DNA of 9,955 nucleotides from CAZRGV01 sp964599655 (GTDB lineage Bacteria > Planctomycetota > Planctomycetia > Isosphaerales > Isosphaeraceae): positions 1 through 9,955 of the forward strand of contig CAZRGV010000187.1 in the NCBI GenBank assembly GCA_964599655.1. The letters are read 5' to 3'. Below, one piece after another: positions 1 to 5,846 of this stretch (the stretch's first letter is position 1; every line of letters starts with the position of its first letter). Under the pieces are notes generated by a model. That model was not told the origin of the DNA. It made no database searches and saw only the letters and a program-made list of their open reading frames with translations. A program made the position numbers and the translations under genes.

Positions 1-606
1 GGGGGTCTCGACGATCGTCACGAGGTTTTCGATGCCGATCGCCTTGGCGATCCCTCGGTTGAACCGACGGACGCCTTCGGCGGCGATTTTGGCACCCGAC
101 GGATGGGCATTCACGACCATGGTGTTTCCGGCGGCCAGAATGCTGATGGCGTTTCCGGCCAGCGTCGGAAGACTGTGCGTGACCGGCGTGATGGCGCCGA
201 TGACGCCGAACGGGGCGAAGTCGGTCAGCGTCAGGCCGCCGTCTCCGGAGGCGTTCTCGGTTCGGAGGTACTCGACGCCCGGAATCATCGGGATCGTCTG
301 GTTCAACTTGGCGATCTTGTGGTCGAGGCGGCCGATTTTGGTTTCCTCGAGCTCGAGTCGCCCGAGTTCCTCGGCCTGATCGACGCAAATCGACTTGATG
401 ACGTCAATGGCGGCTTTCCGGTCCTTCAAGGGGCGGCGACGGAAGGCCTGGAATGCCTCGTCGGCCGCCGCGACGGCCGCGTCGACGGTCGGAAAGACAC
501 CCGATTGTCCCGAAACCCGAGGAGCCGCTCCGTTGGCCGAGGTGCCACCCATTTGCGAGAGAACTTGCTGGACGACGCTTCGGATCAGGTCTTCGCTCAT
601 TTGCAT
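1..606 (-). CDS. BMC CoA-acylating aldehyde dehydrogenase (PduP/EutE-like), N-terminal 202 residues, cut by window edge
   Basis: This is the N-terminal part of an aldehyde dehydrogenase of the PduP/EutE kind, which oxidises an aldehyde to acyl-CoA with NAD+ and CoA inside a microcompartment. The frame is open from an ATG at 606 to the left edge. Residues 3-20 (MSEDLIRSVVQQVLSQMG) form an amphipathic helix like known encapsulation peptides; a Gly/Ser/Ala-rich linker (about 20-38) then leads to the catalytic domain. Family landmarks are FGVIGAITPVTHS near 133-145, LAAGNTMVVNAHPSG near 158-171 and FNRGIAKAIG near 182-191. The catalytic cysteine and the rest of the domain lie beyond the window. 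A second ATG at 600 is equally possible; neither has a clear ribosome binding site. It lies 52 bases after the BMC-P gene. In PVM compartments the proposed substrate is lactaldehyde; that assignment comes from the family, not from this sequence. Confidence 0.93.
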   Translation of the reverse strand, partial: MQMSEDLIRSVVQQVLSQMGGTSANGAAPRVSGQSGVFPTVDAAVAAADEAFQAFRRRPLKDRKAAIDVIKSICVDQAEELGRLELEETKIGRLDHKIAKLNQTIPMIPGVEYLRTENASGDGGLTLTDFAPFGVIGAITPVTHSLPTLAGNAISILAAGNTMVVNAHPSGAKIAAEGVRRFNRGIAKAIGIENLVTIVETP

Positions 607-658
607 GGGAGTGCCGCCCGTTCAGGAGTTCAAAGTGTTCAATGGTTTGAGTTTGGCG

Positions 659-973
659 TCATGACGCTCGGCTGGAGAAGATGGTCGATCCGCCGATGTC
701 GACGCGATCGACCAGGCCGATCACCACCGCGTCGATCGGGAGCGTTTCGGTCTCGGGCGTCAGGCGGGCGCTCGACCCCTGACAGACGAGGACCATCTCC
801 CCCAGCCCCGCGCCCAGGGTATCGACCACAACGAAGGTTCGACCCGTCGGAACCAGGTGGGTTCGCTCCTTCTCGTCGACCCGGTAGGGCTCGACGGTCA
901 GGAGCTTGTGTCCGGTCATCGAAGCCACTTTCTGGGTGGCGACCACGCTTCCGGTCACTCGGGCGAGGAACAT
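659..973 (-). CDS. BMC-P pentameric vertex shell protein (EutN/CcmL family)
   Basis: A 104-residue protein of the EutN/CcmL family, whose pentamers cap the vertices of the icosahedral shell. It starts MFLARVTGSVVATQK, the usual first strand of the family, and carries GAGLGEMVLV (about 55-64), QGSSAR (65-70) and PIDAVVIGLVD (79-89), the conserved core and interface segments. The ATG at 973 is preceded by GGGAG with a 6-base spacer, which settles the start; a longer frame opening at 1255 runs into the kinase gene and its extra residues look like shadow translation. It begins 13 bases after the kinase stop codon. This is the only BMC-P in view, while PVM loci usually encode more than one, so further copies may lie beyond the left edge. 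Confidence 0.95.
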   Translation of the reverse strand: MFLARVTGSVVATQKVASMTGHKLLTVEPYRVDEKERTHLVPTGRTFVVVDTLGAGLGEMVLVCQGSSARLTPETETLPIDAVVIGLVDRVDIGGSTIFSSRAS

Positions 974-986
974 CGGCGACTCCCGC

Positions 987-2186
987 TCAACGGCCTTGCG
1001 AGACCAGGAGATCCCTGGCCTGCCTGGCGACGACGATTTCCTCGTTGGTCGGAACGGTCCAGACCTGCGTGCGAGAGGCCGGGGTGGAGACGACCATCTC
1101 TCCCCTGGCCGACGCGTTGGTTTCCCCGTCGATCTCGATGCCGAACCAGCCGAGGTCGCGGCAGACGCCCGCCCGGATGCGTGACGAGTTTTCGCCGATG
1201 CCGCCGGTAAAGACGATGGCGTCCGCGCCTCCGAGCTCCAGCAAGTAAGCACCAAGATAATGACGAATCGACGCGATATAAACGTCGATGGCGAGTCGAG
1301 CCCGTTCGTGGCCCGCGTTCGCGGCCTCCTCGATGTCGCGCAGGTCGCGCCCGACGCCGCCGAGGGCTTCCAGCCCAGACCTGTTCGCGAGCGTTTCGAG
1401 GATCTGGTCGAGCGTCAGGTCGGTTTCCTGAAGCAACGCGGGAAGGGCGAAGATATCAAAGTCACCGACTCGGTTATTCTGAGGCAAGCCGCTTTGCGGG
1501 CTCATGCCCATGCTGGTGGCGACCGACTTCCCATCGCGGATGGCGCAAAGGGATGAGCTGCCTCCGAGGTGGCAGGAGATGATCCTCAGGTCGTTTCGAT
1601 TCAACAGCTCGGCCATTCGGCCGGCGATGTAGCGGTGGCTGGCGCCGTGGAAGCCCCAGCGGCGGATGCCATGCTCGACGGCCCACTCGTCGGGAATCGC
1701 GTAACGCTGATTGGCCTCGGGGATCGTCCGGTGAAAACCGGTTTCGAAGGCGGCCACGAGGGGAATATTCGGGAACCGCTGAGCGAGCTGCCGCATGGCC
1801 CTGGTGTAAGGCGGATTGTGGGCCGGCGCCACCAAGGCATAGGCATCCATATCGTCAAGTAGGCTGATGTCGACGCGATGAACGCCGGTGCGACCCCGAG
1901 CGTGCACCGCCTTGAAGCCGATGGCCGAGACCTCGTCCGGCGAACCGATGACGCCGATTCCGGGGGCGGTCAGCTGGTCGAGGCAAAGCTGCACGGCCGC
2001 GCCGTGGTCGGGCACCGGCACCACTTCCTCGACGTCCCCCTTGGGGGACTGAATCTTGACGCGGGCCTCACTCGACCCGATCCGCTCGACCGCGCCTCGG
2101 GCGAGCAACGGTTCGGACGGATCGCCGAGGTCGTAGAGCCGGTACTTGAAGCTGGTGCTCCCAAGGTTGGCGACGAGGATCTTCAT
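987..2186 (-). CDS. ackA: Acetate/propionate-family kinase of the BMC operon, divergent active site
   Basis: A 399-residue ASKHA-fold kinase of the acetate kinase family, the usual length. It would transfer phosphate from an acyl-phosphate (made by PduL) to ADP, giving ATP and the free acid. Numbering against Methanosarcina thermophila acetate kinase is almost collinear: N7, S10, S12, H123, H180 (RRWGFHGASH), R239 (for R241) and E382/E383 (VPTNEE) are kept. Three active-site positions differ: K92 replaces R91 (GFKAVH), E148 replaces D148 (AFETGFH), and G209 stands where N211 is expected (CHLGGSSS). The loop before R239 reads MSPQSGLPQNNRVGDFD rather than the common TPLEG..MGTRSGD. The ATG at 2186 has AAGGTGAG upstream with about 6 bases between. 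The gene starts 16 bases after a BMC-H gene. No encapsulation peptide is visible at either end. Family membership is secure; the true acyl substrate (acetate, propionate or lactate) is not. Confidence 0.93.
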   Translation of the reverse strand: MKILVANLGSTSFKYRLYDLGDPSEPLLARGAVERIGSSEARVKIQSPKGDVEEVVPVPDHGAAVQLCLDQLTAPGIGVIGSPDEVSAIGFKAVHARGRTGVHRVDISLLDDMDAYALVAPAHNPPYTRAMRQLAQRFPNIPLVAAFETGFHRTIPEANQRYAIPDEWAVEHGIRRWGFHGASHRYIAGRMAELLNRNDLRIISCHLGGSSSLCAIRDGKSVATSMGMSPQSGLPQNNRVGDFDIFALPALLQETDLTLDQILETLANRSGLEALGGVGRDLRDIEEAANAGHERARLAIDVYIASIRHYLGAYLLELGGADAIVFTGGIGENSSRIRAGVCRDLGWFGIEIDGETNASARGEMVVSTPASRTQVWTVPTNEEIVVARQARDLLVSQGR

Positions 2187-2202
2187 GGCGAACTCACCTT
2201 TG

Positions 2203-2475
2203 TTAGCCGGCGAACGCCCGGACGATGGCGTCGCCGGGCCGTGGAATGACGTGGGCGGCCCGGAGTTCGCCGACGCGGCTGGCCGCCTCGGCGCCGGCCT
2301 CGACGGCGGCTCGGACGCTGCTCACGTCGCCTCGAATCATCACGCTGACCACACCGCCGTCGAGCTTGAGGATCGAGCTGGCGAGCTCCACGTTGGCCGC
2401 CTTCAGCATGGCATCGATCGCATTGATCAGGCCGACCAGACCCAGCGTCTCGATCAGGCCCAGAGCGCCATTCAT
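2203..2475 (-). CDS. BMC-H hexameric shell protein, pore loop KLDGG
   Basis: A minimal 90-residue single-domain BMC protein whose hexamers tile the shell facets. It starts at once in the fold (MNGALGLIETLGLVGL) and keeps the family segments DAMLKAANVEL (about 21-31), RGDVSSVRAAVEAGAEAA (48-65) and HVIPRP (75-80). The pore loop at 37-41 reads KLDGG where canonical PduA-like proteins have K-I/V-GSG, which places an aspartate next to the pore. The ATG at 2475 has GAGGAA upstream at 8-9 bases, a good ribosome binding site. It is separated from the preceding BMC-H by the longest gap in the operon (105 bases) and lies 16 bases before the kinase. It closely resembles the 107-residue paralogue at 2581-2904, suggesting duplication. 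Confidence 0.96.
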   Translation of the reverse strand: MNGALGLIETLGLVGLINAIDAMLKAANVELASSILKLDGGVVSVMIRGDVSSVRAAVEAGAEAASRVGELRAAHVIPRPGDAIVRAFAG

Positions 2476-2580
2476 GTTGAAGTTTCCTCTGTCAGGGAGC
2501 AGAAGCCATCCGCGACCTGGGTCTGGCCAGCCATCCGAGCGGTCGGAAGCGGCGGCAGGTCCAGGTCTCCGGTGGCGGAC

Positions 2581-2904
2581 TTAGCCAAGATAGGTGCGAA
2601 TGACGGCCGCGTCGGGTCTGGGAATGACGTGGGCGCTGACGAGCTCGCCGACGCGGCTGGCCGCCTCGGCGCCGGCCTCGACCGCGGCTCGGACGCTGCC
2701 GACGTCGCCTCGGACCAGGGTCGTCACGAATCCGCCGCCAACCTGGACGCGACCGGCCAGCGACACGTTGGCCGCCTTGAGCATCGCGTCGGTTCCCTCG
2801 ATCATACCAACAAGTCCCTTGGTTTCGATGAGACCGAGGGCCTCGCCGTTGAACCCGTTGGCGCCGGGACCCGGGCGCTGACCTTTCTGTTGTGCGATCG
2901 CCAT
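2581..2904 (-). CDS. BMC-H hexameric shell protein with N-terminal extension, pore loop QVGGG
   Basis: A 107-residue BMC-H protein. Residues 1-19 (MAIAQQKGQRPGPGANGFN) are a Gly/Pro/Gln-rich extension before the fold begins at GEALGLIETKGLVGM. The core has DAMLKAANVSLAG (39-51), VRGDVGSVRAAVEAG (64-78) and HVIPRPDAAV (92-101). The pore loop at 54-58 is QVGGG, lacking both the lysine and the serine of the canonical loop. The ATG at 2904 lies 3 bases after the stop of the upstream BMC-H, so the two are probably translationally coupled; a GGAG about 9 bases upstream sits inside the end of that gene. A start further downstream inside the extension cannot be excluded, but no ATG is available there. 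Confidence 0.96.
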   Translation of the reverse strand: MAIAQQKGQRPGPGANGFNGEALGLIETKGLVGMIEGTDAMLKAANVSLAGRVQVGGGFVTTLVRGDVGSVRAAVEAGAEAASRVGELVSAHVIPRPDAAVIRTYLG

Positions 2905-2907
2905 GGT

Positions 2908-3237
2908 TCAGGCTCCGTCGTTCTTGGTCGTGGAGGTCGCGCCCGCCGCCTTCTTGGTGAAGGCCAGCACACCGCCGAGATCCTCATGCGGGCGGGGAAT
3001 CACCTGCACGCTCACCACCTCACCGATCCGGCTGGCGGCCGCGGCGCCCGCGTCCACGGCGGCCTTGACCGCCGCGACGTCGCCGGCCACGAAGGCCGTC
3101 ACCAGGCCGCTGCCGATCTTGTCCCAGCCAACCAGCTCGACGTTGGCCGCCTTCAACATCGCGTCGCTGGCTTCCACCAGCGCGACGAACCCCTTGGTCT
3201 CAATCATTCCGAGCGCTTCGAGCGTCGATGTGGCCAT
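2908..3237 (-). CDS. BMC-H hexameric shell protein, canonical pore loop KIGSG
   Basis: A 109-residue PduA-like shell protein. The fold runs from about residue 6 (LEALGMIETKGFVALVE) through DAMLKAANVELVGWDKIGSG (25-44), AGDVAAVKAAVDAGAAAA (51-68) and VIPRPHEDLGG (79-89). It ends in a 20-residue Ala/Lys/Thr-rich tail (AFTKKAAGATSTTKNDGA) that would project from the hexamer. The pore loop KIGSG (40-44) is the standard one. I place the start at the ATG at 3237 because GGGAGAA lies about 7 bases upstream and the protein then begins MATSTLEALGM as in relatives; the longer frame from 3270 adds 11 residues that overlap a hairpin and look non-coding. It follows pduL after a 68-base gap and leads directly into the next BMC-H. 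Confidence 0.96.
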   Translation of the reverse strand: MATSTLEALGMIETKGFVALVEASDAMLKAANVELVGWDKIGSGLVTAFVAGDVAAVKAAVDAGAAAASRIGEVVSVQVIPRPHEDLGGVLAFTKKAAGATSTTKNDGA

Positions 3238-3261
3238 CACGGTTCTCCCTCGGTCGGGCAG

Positions 3262-3301
3262 GGTCCGCACGCCGTGTCACGGGCGGCGTGGCTCACGGAC
3301 C
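3262..3301 (-). repeat. Hairpin in the pduL - BMC-H intergenic gap
   Basis: CACGCCG (3268-3274) pairs with CGGCGTG (3284-3290) around a 9-base loop. An outer stem, GGTCCG (3262-3267) with CGGACC (3296-3301), adds 6 pairs across a 5-base bulge, giving 13 pairs in all. It lies just after the pduL stop on the minus-strand transcript. No T-run follows, so it is more likely an RNA processing or stability element than a terminator. Confidence 0.5.
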
Positions 3302-3305
3302 TTGC

Positions 3306-3992
3306 TCATGAAGACTTCTTCAGACTCACTTTGGTGGCATGCGGCAGGTCGCAGGCGTTTGCCTCATCCGTGTCGATATGAACTTCCAGCTTCCAGTCAG
3401 GATTCACGCGCACCAGCAAACCTTCGAGCGTGGTGGGGCAGGTCCCCTCGACCCGGAGGTCCATGCGGTCCAGGTGTTTGACGCCGTAGTACTCGGCGTC
3501 TTTGGTTCCCATGTGAACATGCCGCTCCGCGCGGATCACGCCCTGAGGCAAGGGGAGGGTTCCCTTGGGTCCGACGAGGAGGCAGCCGGGGGTTCCCTCG
3601 ATGTCTCCGGAGAGTCGGACCGGCAGGTCGATCCCCAGGCTGATTCCGTCGGTGAACGAGAGTTCCACCTGGCTGAACTTACGGCAAGGGCCCAGGATGC
3701 GGATGTTCGGAATCATTCGCTGTCGGGGACCGACCACGGCCACCGTCTCGTTCGAGGCGAAGTCGGTGGACTGGTAGAGGCGCTTCTGCTCGGTCAATTG
3801 ATAGCCCTTGCCGAAGAGGACCTCGAGATCCTCCTGCGTCAGATGAACGTGCCGGGCCGAGATGTTGACCACGAGGTTCGGGCGGTAGCCGTCGAGGCCG
3901 GCCCGGCCGTGGGTCGAGGCTCCGGCCAGTTGCTGGCGGAGCACGGTTCGGACCAGATGCTCAACCTGTTCTCGAGTCGCCAATGCGGTCAT
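3306..3992 (-). CDS. pduL: PduL-type phosphate acyltransferase (phosphotransacylase)
   Basis: A 228-residue PduL, the BMC phosphotransacylase that converts acyl-CoA and phosphate to acyl-phosphate and so regenerates CoA inside the shell. The two-barrel PduL fold is recognised by its zinc ligands: H48 and H50 in SARHVHLTQED, H158 and H160 in RAERHVHMGTKD, and H205 in EVHIDTDEANA. R104 in GPCRKFSQVE matches the active-site arginine of characterised PduL. Residues 1-23 (MTALATREQVEHLVRTVLRQ...) are predicted to be an amphipathic encapsulation helix, followed by a flexible linker (24-36). The ATG at 3992 overlaps the deoR stop codon as ATGA, so translation of the two is probably coupled. The gene lies second in the operon, ahead of the shell proteins. 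The assignment is firm. Confidence 0.97.
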   Translation of the reverse strand: MTALATREQVEHLVRTVLRQQLAGASTHGRAGLDGYRPNLVVNISARHVHLTQEDLEVLFGKGYQLTEQKRLYQSTDFASNETVAVVGPRQRMIPNIRILGPCRKFSQVELSFTDGISLGIDLPVRLSGDIEGTPGCLLVGPKGTLPLPQGVIRAERHVHMGTKDAEYYGVKHLDRMDLRVEGTCPTTLEGLLVRVNPDWKLEVHIDTDEANACDLPHATKVSLKKSS

Positions 3993-4798
3993 GATCCGAT
4001 CCTCGCGCCATGGGAGCCGTCAGAACTCGGGTCGTCTGGCAAGGGGGCCTGGTGGATCGCGACACCGGCCGAGTCGAGCAGCGCGCGATACTCCTCCGGC
4101 AGGCCGGGGTCCACGACGATCCGCTGAATCGATTCCAGGCCACAAAGACGAGAGAGCGATAATCGGCCGAACTTGGAATGATCGGCGACAACCACCACTT
4201 CCTGACCGCACATCATCATTTGACGTTCCGTTTCCACGAGCAGGGAATTCGAGTTGAAGATTCCCTCCGCCACGATACCGCCGGCTCCCATGATGACCTT
4301 GTGAACGCGGATGCCTTGCATGCAGGAGATCGCGATCGGGCCCATCGCCACGCCGGTCCTCGGGTAAACGTAACCGCCGATGAGGATCAGGTCGGTGTCC
4401 TTGCTGGCCGCGAGCAACTGAGCGATCGGGAGGCTGTTGGTGACCACCTGAACGGGCCGGCCAACCAGCGCCCGGGCGACTTCCAGCGTCGTGGTCCCGC
4501 CGTCGAGGAGGACCGTGTCGCCGTCCCGCACCAGTCGGGCGGCCGCCGTTCCGATCGCCCGCTTTTCGGGCGCCTGGGCCAGGGCTCGATCATCCAGCGC
4601 GGGCATGCCACGCACGTCGCCCGCACAGACGGCCCCGCCATGGGTTCGCTTGATCGACCCCGCCAGATCGAGCGCCTCGAGGTCGCGACGGATCGTGCTC
4701 TCCGAGACGCCGACCGATTCCACGAGGTCCTCGAGCGTGGCGAACCCCTTCCGTGTGATCAATTCCAAGAGCCGGCGACGTCGCGTCTCGACCAGCAT
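3989..4798 (-). CDS. DeoR-family transcriptional regulator of the BMC operon
   Basis: A 269-residue DeoR-family repressor. Residues 1-57 are the winged helix-turn-helix (RRRRLLELITRKGF, then VSESTIRRDLEALDLAG, then the wing IKRTHGGAV). Residues about 75-235 are the DeoRC effector domain, with DGDTVLLDGGTTTLEVA (92-108) as the sugar-phosphate-binding loop, VVTNSLPIA (118-126), and VVVADHSKFGR (202-212). Members of this family sense phosphorylated sugars; fuculose- or rhamnulose-1-phosphate would fit a fucose/rhamnose compartment, but this is inference. I choose the ATG at 4798 over an upstream GTG at 4849, because the family starts ML.E.R and because the GTG lies within the predicted promoter spacer. 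No strong ribosome binding site is visible. It is the first gene of the operon, and its stop overlaps the pduL start by 4 bases. Confidence 0.94.
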   Translation of the reverse strand: MLVETRRRRLLELITRKGFATLEDLVESVGVSESTIRRDLEALDLAGSIKRTHGGAVCAGDVRGMPALDDRALAQAPEKRAIGTAAARLVRDGDTVLLDGGTTTLEVARALVGRPVQVVTNSLPIAQLLAASKDTDLILIGGYVYPRTGVAMGPIAISCMQGIRVHKVIMGAGGIVAEGIFNSNSLLVETERQMMMCGQEVVVVADHSKFGRLSLSRLCGLESIQRIVVDPGLPEEYRALLDSAGVAIHQAPLPDDPSSDGSHGARIGS

Positions 4799-4840
4799 GG
4801 AGACCCCGAACCCGTGGCGGAATGCGCACAACCCAGCAAG

Positions 4841-4869
4841 ATTCTTCACTCCCGATCAAGAGCTGTCAA
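4841..4869 (-). promoter_or_regulatory. Predicted sigma70-like promoter of the BMC operon
   Basis: Reading the minus strand, TTGACA (4869-4864) is a perfect -35 box. It is followed after exactly 17 bases by AAGAAT (4846-4841), which matches 4 of 6 positions of the -10 consensus. Transcription would begin near 4834, about 36 bases before the deoR ATG. This rules against the longer deoR start at 4849. The promoter sits inside the 10-base-phased TCA repeats. It is predicted from sequence alone. Confidence 0.6.
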
Positions 4870-4889
4870 GAACTTTCAGAAAATTTCAG
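4846..4889. promoter_or_regulatory. Candidate operator: five TCA motifs at exact 10-base intervals
   Basis: On the plus strand, TCA begins at 4846, 4856, 4866, 4876 and 4886. The second and third units extend to TCAAGA (4856-4861, 4866-4871), and the fourth and fifth to TTTCAG (4874-4879, 4884-4889). The array covers the -10/-35 region of the BMC operon promoter. Helically phased direct repeats are an accepted kind of operator for DeoR-family regulators, and the first gene of the operon encodes one, so autoregulation is the natural reading. Binding is inferred. Confidence 0.45.
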
Positions 4890-4890
4890 G

Positions 4891-4906
4891 GCAATCGCGC
4901 GATTGC
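4891..4906. repeat. Perfect 16-base palindrome between the divergent promoters
   Basis: GCAATCGCGCGATTGC reads the same on both strands (8-base arms, no spacer). It lies between the BMC operon promoter and the mutM promoter, directly next to the phased TCA array. It could be an operator for a dimeric regulator or a cruciform-prone site. No gene in the window identifies its partner. Confidence 0.5.
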
Positions 4907-4952
4907 GACGGATCTTTCGCACGATCGTGACAACCCGCGCCACGACCCGTGA

Positions 4953-4961
4953 TGTTACAAT
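4953..4961 (+). promoter_or_regulatory. Predicted extended -10 promoter of mutM
   Basis: TGTTACAAT combines the TGn extension with TACAAT, which matches 5 of 6 positions of the -10 consensus. There is no good -35 box at the right distance (GTGACA at 4927-4932 is 23 bases away), which is acceptable for an extended -10 promoter. The start of transcription would be near 4968, about 27 bases before the mutM ATG. Confidence 0.45.
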
Positions 4962-4994
4962 GCTTGGCAACGGTTCGAAGGGGGGAGAAGAACC

Positions 4995-5846
4995 ATGCCC
5001 GAACTGCCTGAAGTCGAGACGATGGTGCGGGGTTTGCGGCCGGTGATGGAAGGCCAACGCGTCCGGGCGATCCAGGTGCGAGACCCGTTTCTTCTCCAGG
5101 GGATCACGCCGAACTGGCTGGAGCGCCGGGGGCGAGGGGCCAGGATTTCTCGAGTGACCCGTCGGGGGAAGTGGGTGGTGCTCGAGCTGGACGATCGCCG
5201 GGGAATCATCGTCATTCAGCCGAGGATGACTGGAGGTTTCTGGCTCGTTGCGCCCGACCGCCCGGAGCACATTCGCCTGACATTCGAGATGGAGCAATCG
5301 CGGCGGATGATCTGGTTTTGCGACACGAGACGGCTGGGCAAGATCGCCTGGTACTCGGATCGCGAAGCGGCCGACGACGTGTTGGGCCGGTCGCATGGGC
5401 CGGACGCGTTGGAGATCACGCGAGACGACCTTCGAGAGCGGCTTTCGAGAACGCGACGGCCGATCAAGCCCGCGCTGATGGATCAGAAGCTCGTCGCGGG
5501 AATCGGCAACATCTACGCCGACGAGGTCCTGTTCCGCTCCCGAGTGCATCCCGAGCGTCCGGCGTCGGAGCTGTCCGCCGAAGAGGTTGGCCGGATCCAC
5601 CGTGCCATTGGGGACGTCTTGGCCGAGGCCATCGCCGCGGAGGGATCGAGCTTTGACGCGGGCTATCGAACCGTGCTGGGGCTGGAAGGGGGGTTCCTGG
5701 CCCAGAACGCGATGTATGGCCGGGGCGGACAGCCTTGCCCCTCGTGTGGCGCGTCGATTCTGAAGACCAGGATCGCGGGTTTGGTCGGCCGGCCGACGCA
5801 CTATTGCCCGAACTGCCAGCCCTTCCCAACGATCGGGCGAGGGTGA
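4995..5846 (+). CDS. mutM: Formamidopyrimidine-DNA glycosylase (Fpg/MutM)
   Basis: A 283-residue Fpg, the bifunctional DNA glycosylase/AP lyase that removes 8-oxoguanine and ring-opened purines. It begins MPELPEVETM: P2 is the catalytic nucleophile after removal of Met1, and E3 and E6 belong to the active site. K59 (RRGKWVVLEL) corresponds to the conserved lysine, M78 (RMTGGF) to the base-stack wedge and R113 (TRRLGKI) to the intercalating arginine. The helix-two-turn-helix is at about 161-186 (DQKLVAGIGNIYADEVLF). The C-terminal zinc finger has C248, C251, C271 and C274, with the DNA-contacting R266 in GRPTHYCPNC. The ATG at 4995 follows a GGGGGAG about 7-8 bases upstream. All key residues are intact. 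It is divergent from the BMC operon and probably has no functional link to it. Confidence 0.97.
   Translation: MPELPEVETMVRGLRPVMEGQRVRAIQVRDPFLLQGITPNWLERRGRGARISRVTRRGKWVVLELDDRRGIIVIQPRMTGGFWLVAPDRPEHIRLTFEMEQSRRMIWFCDTRRLGKIAWYSDREAADDVLGRSHGPDALEITRDDLRERLSRTRRPIKPALMDQKLVAGIGNIYADEVLFRSRVHPERPASELSAEEVGRIHRAIGDVLAEAIAAEGSSFDAGYRTVLGLEGGFLAQNAMYGRGGQPCPSCGASILKTRIAGLVGRPTHYCPNCQPFPTIGRG

Noticed and set aside
103..1248. A 381-residue plus-strand open frame over the aldehyde dehydrogenase, BMC-P and kinase genes
   Set aside because: It is arginine/glycine/serine-rich shadow sequence spanning three recognisable minus-strand genes and their gaps.
974..1255. Upstream extension of the BMC-P protein to 198 residues
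   Set aside because: The extra 94 residues overlap the kinase C-terminus out of frame and look like shadow translation; the ATG at 973 has a good ribosome binding site.
2203..3237. Tandem-repeat or recombination hotspot signal in the shell genes
   Set aside because: The similarity is explained by paralogous BMC-H coding sequences with shared protein motifs and no exact long repeats.
2146..3381. A 411-residue plus-strand open frame over the three BMC-H genes, with internal repetition
   Set aside because: The repeated segments are the antisense image of three homologous BMC-H genes, not a repeat protein.
4799..4849. Longer deoR product from the GTG at 4849
   Set aside because: The GTG lies within the promoter spacer and family proteins begin at the ML.E.R segment encoded from 4798.
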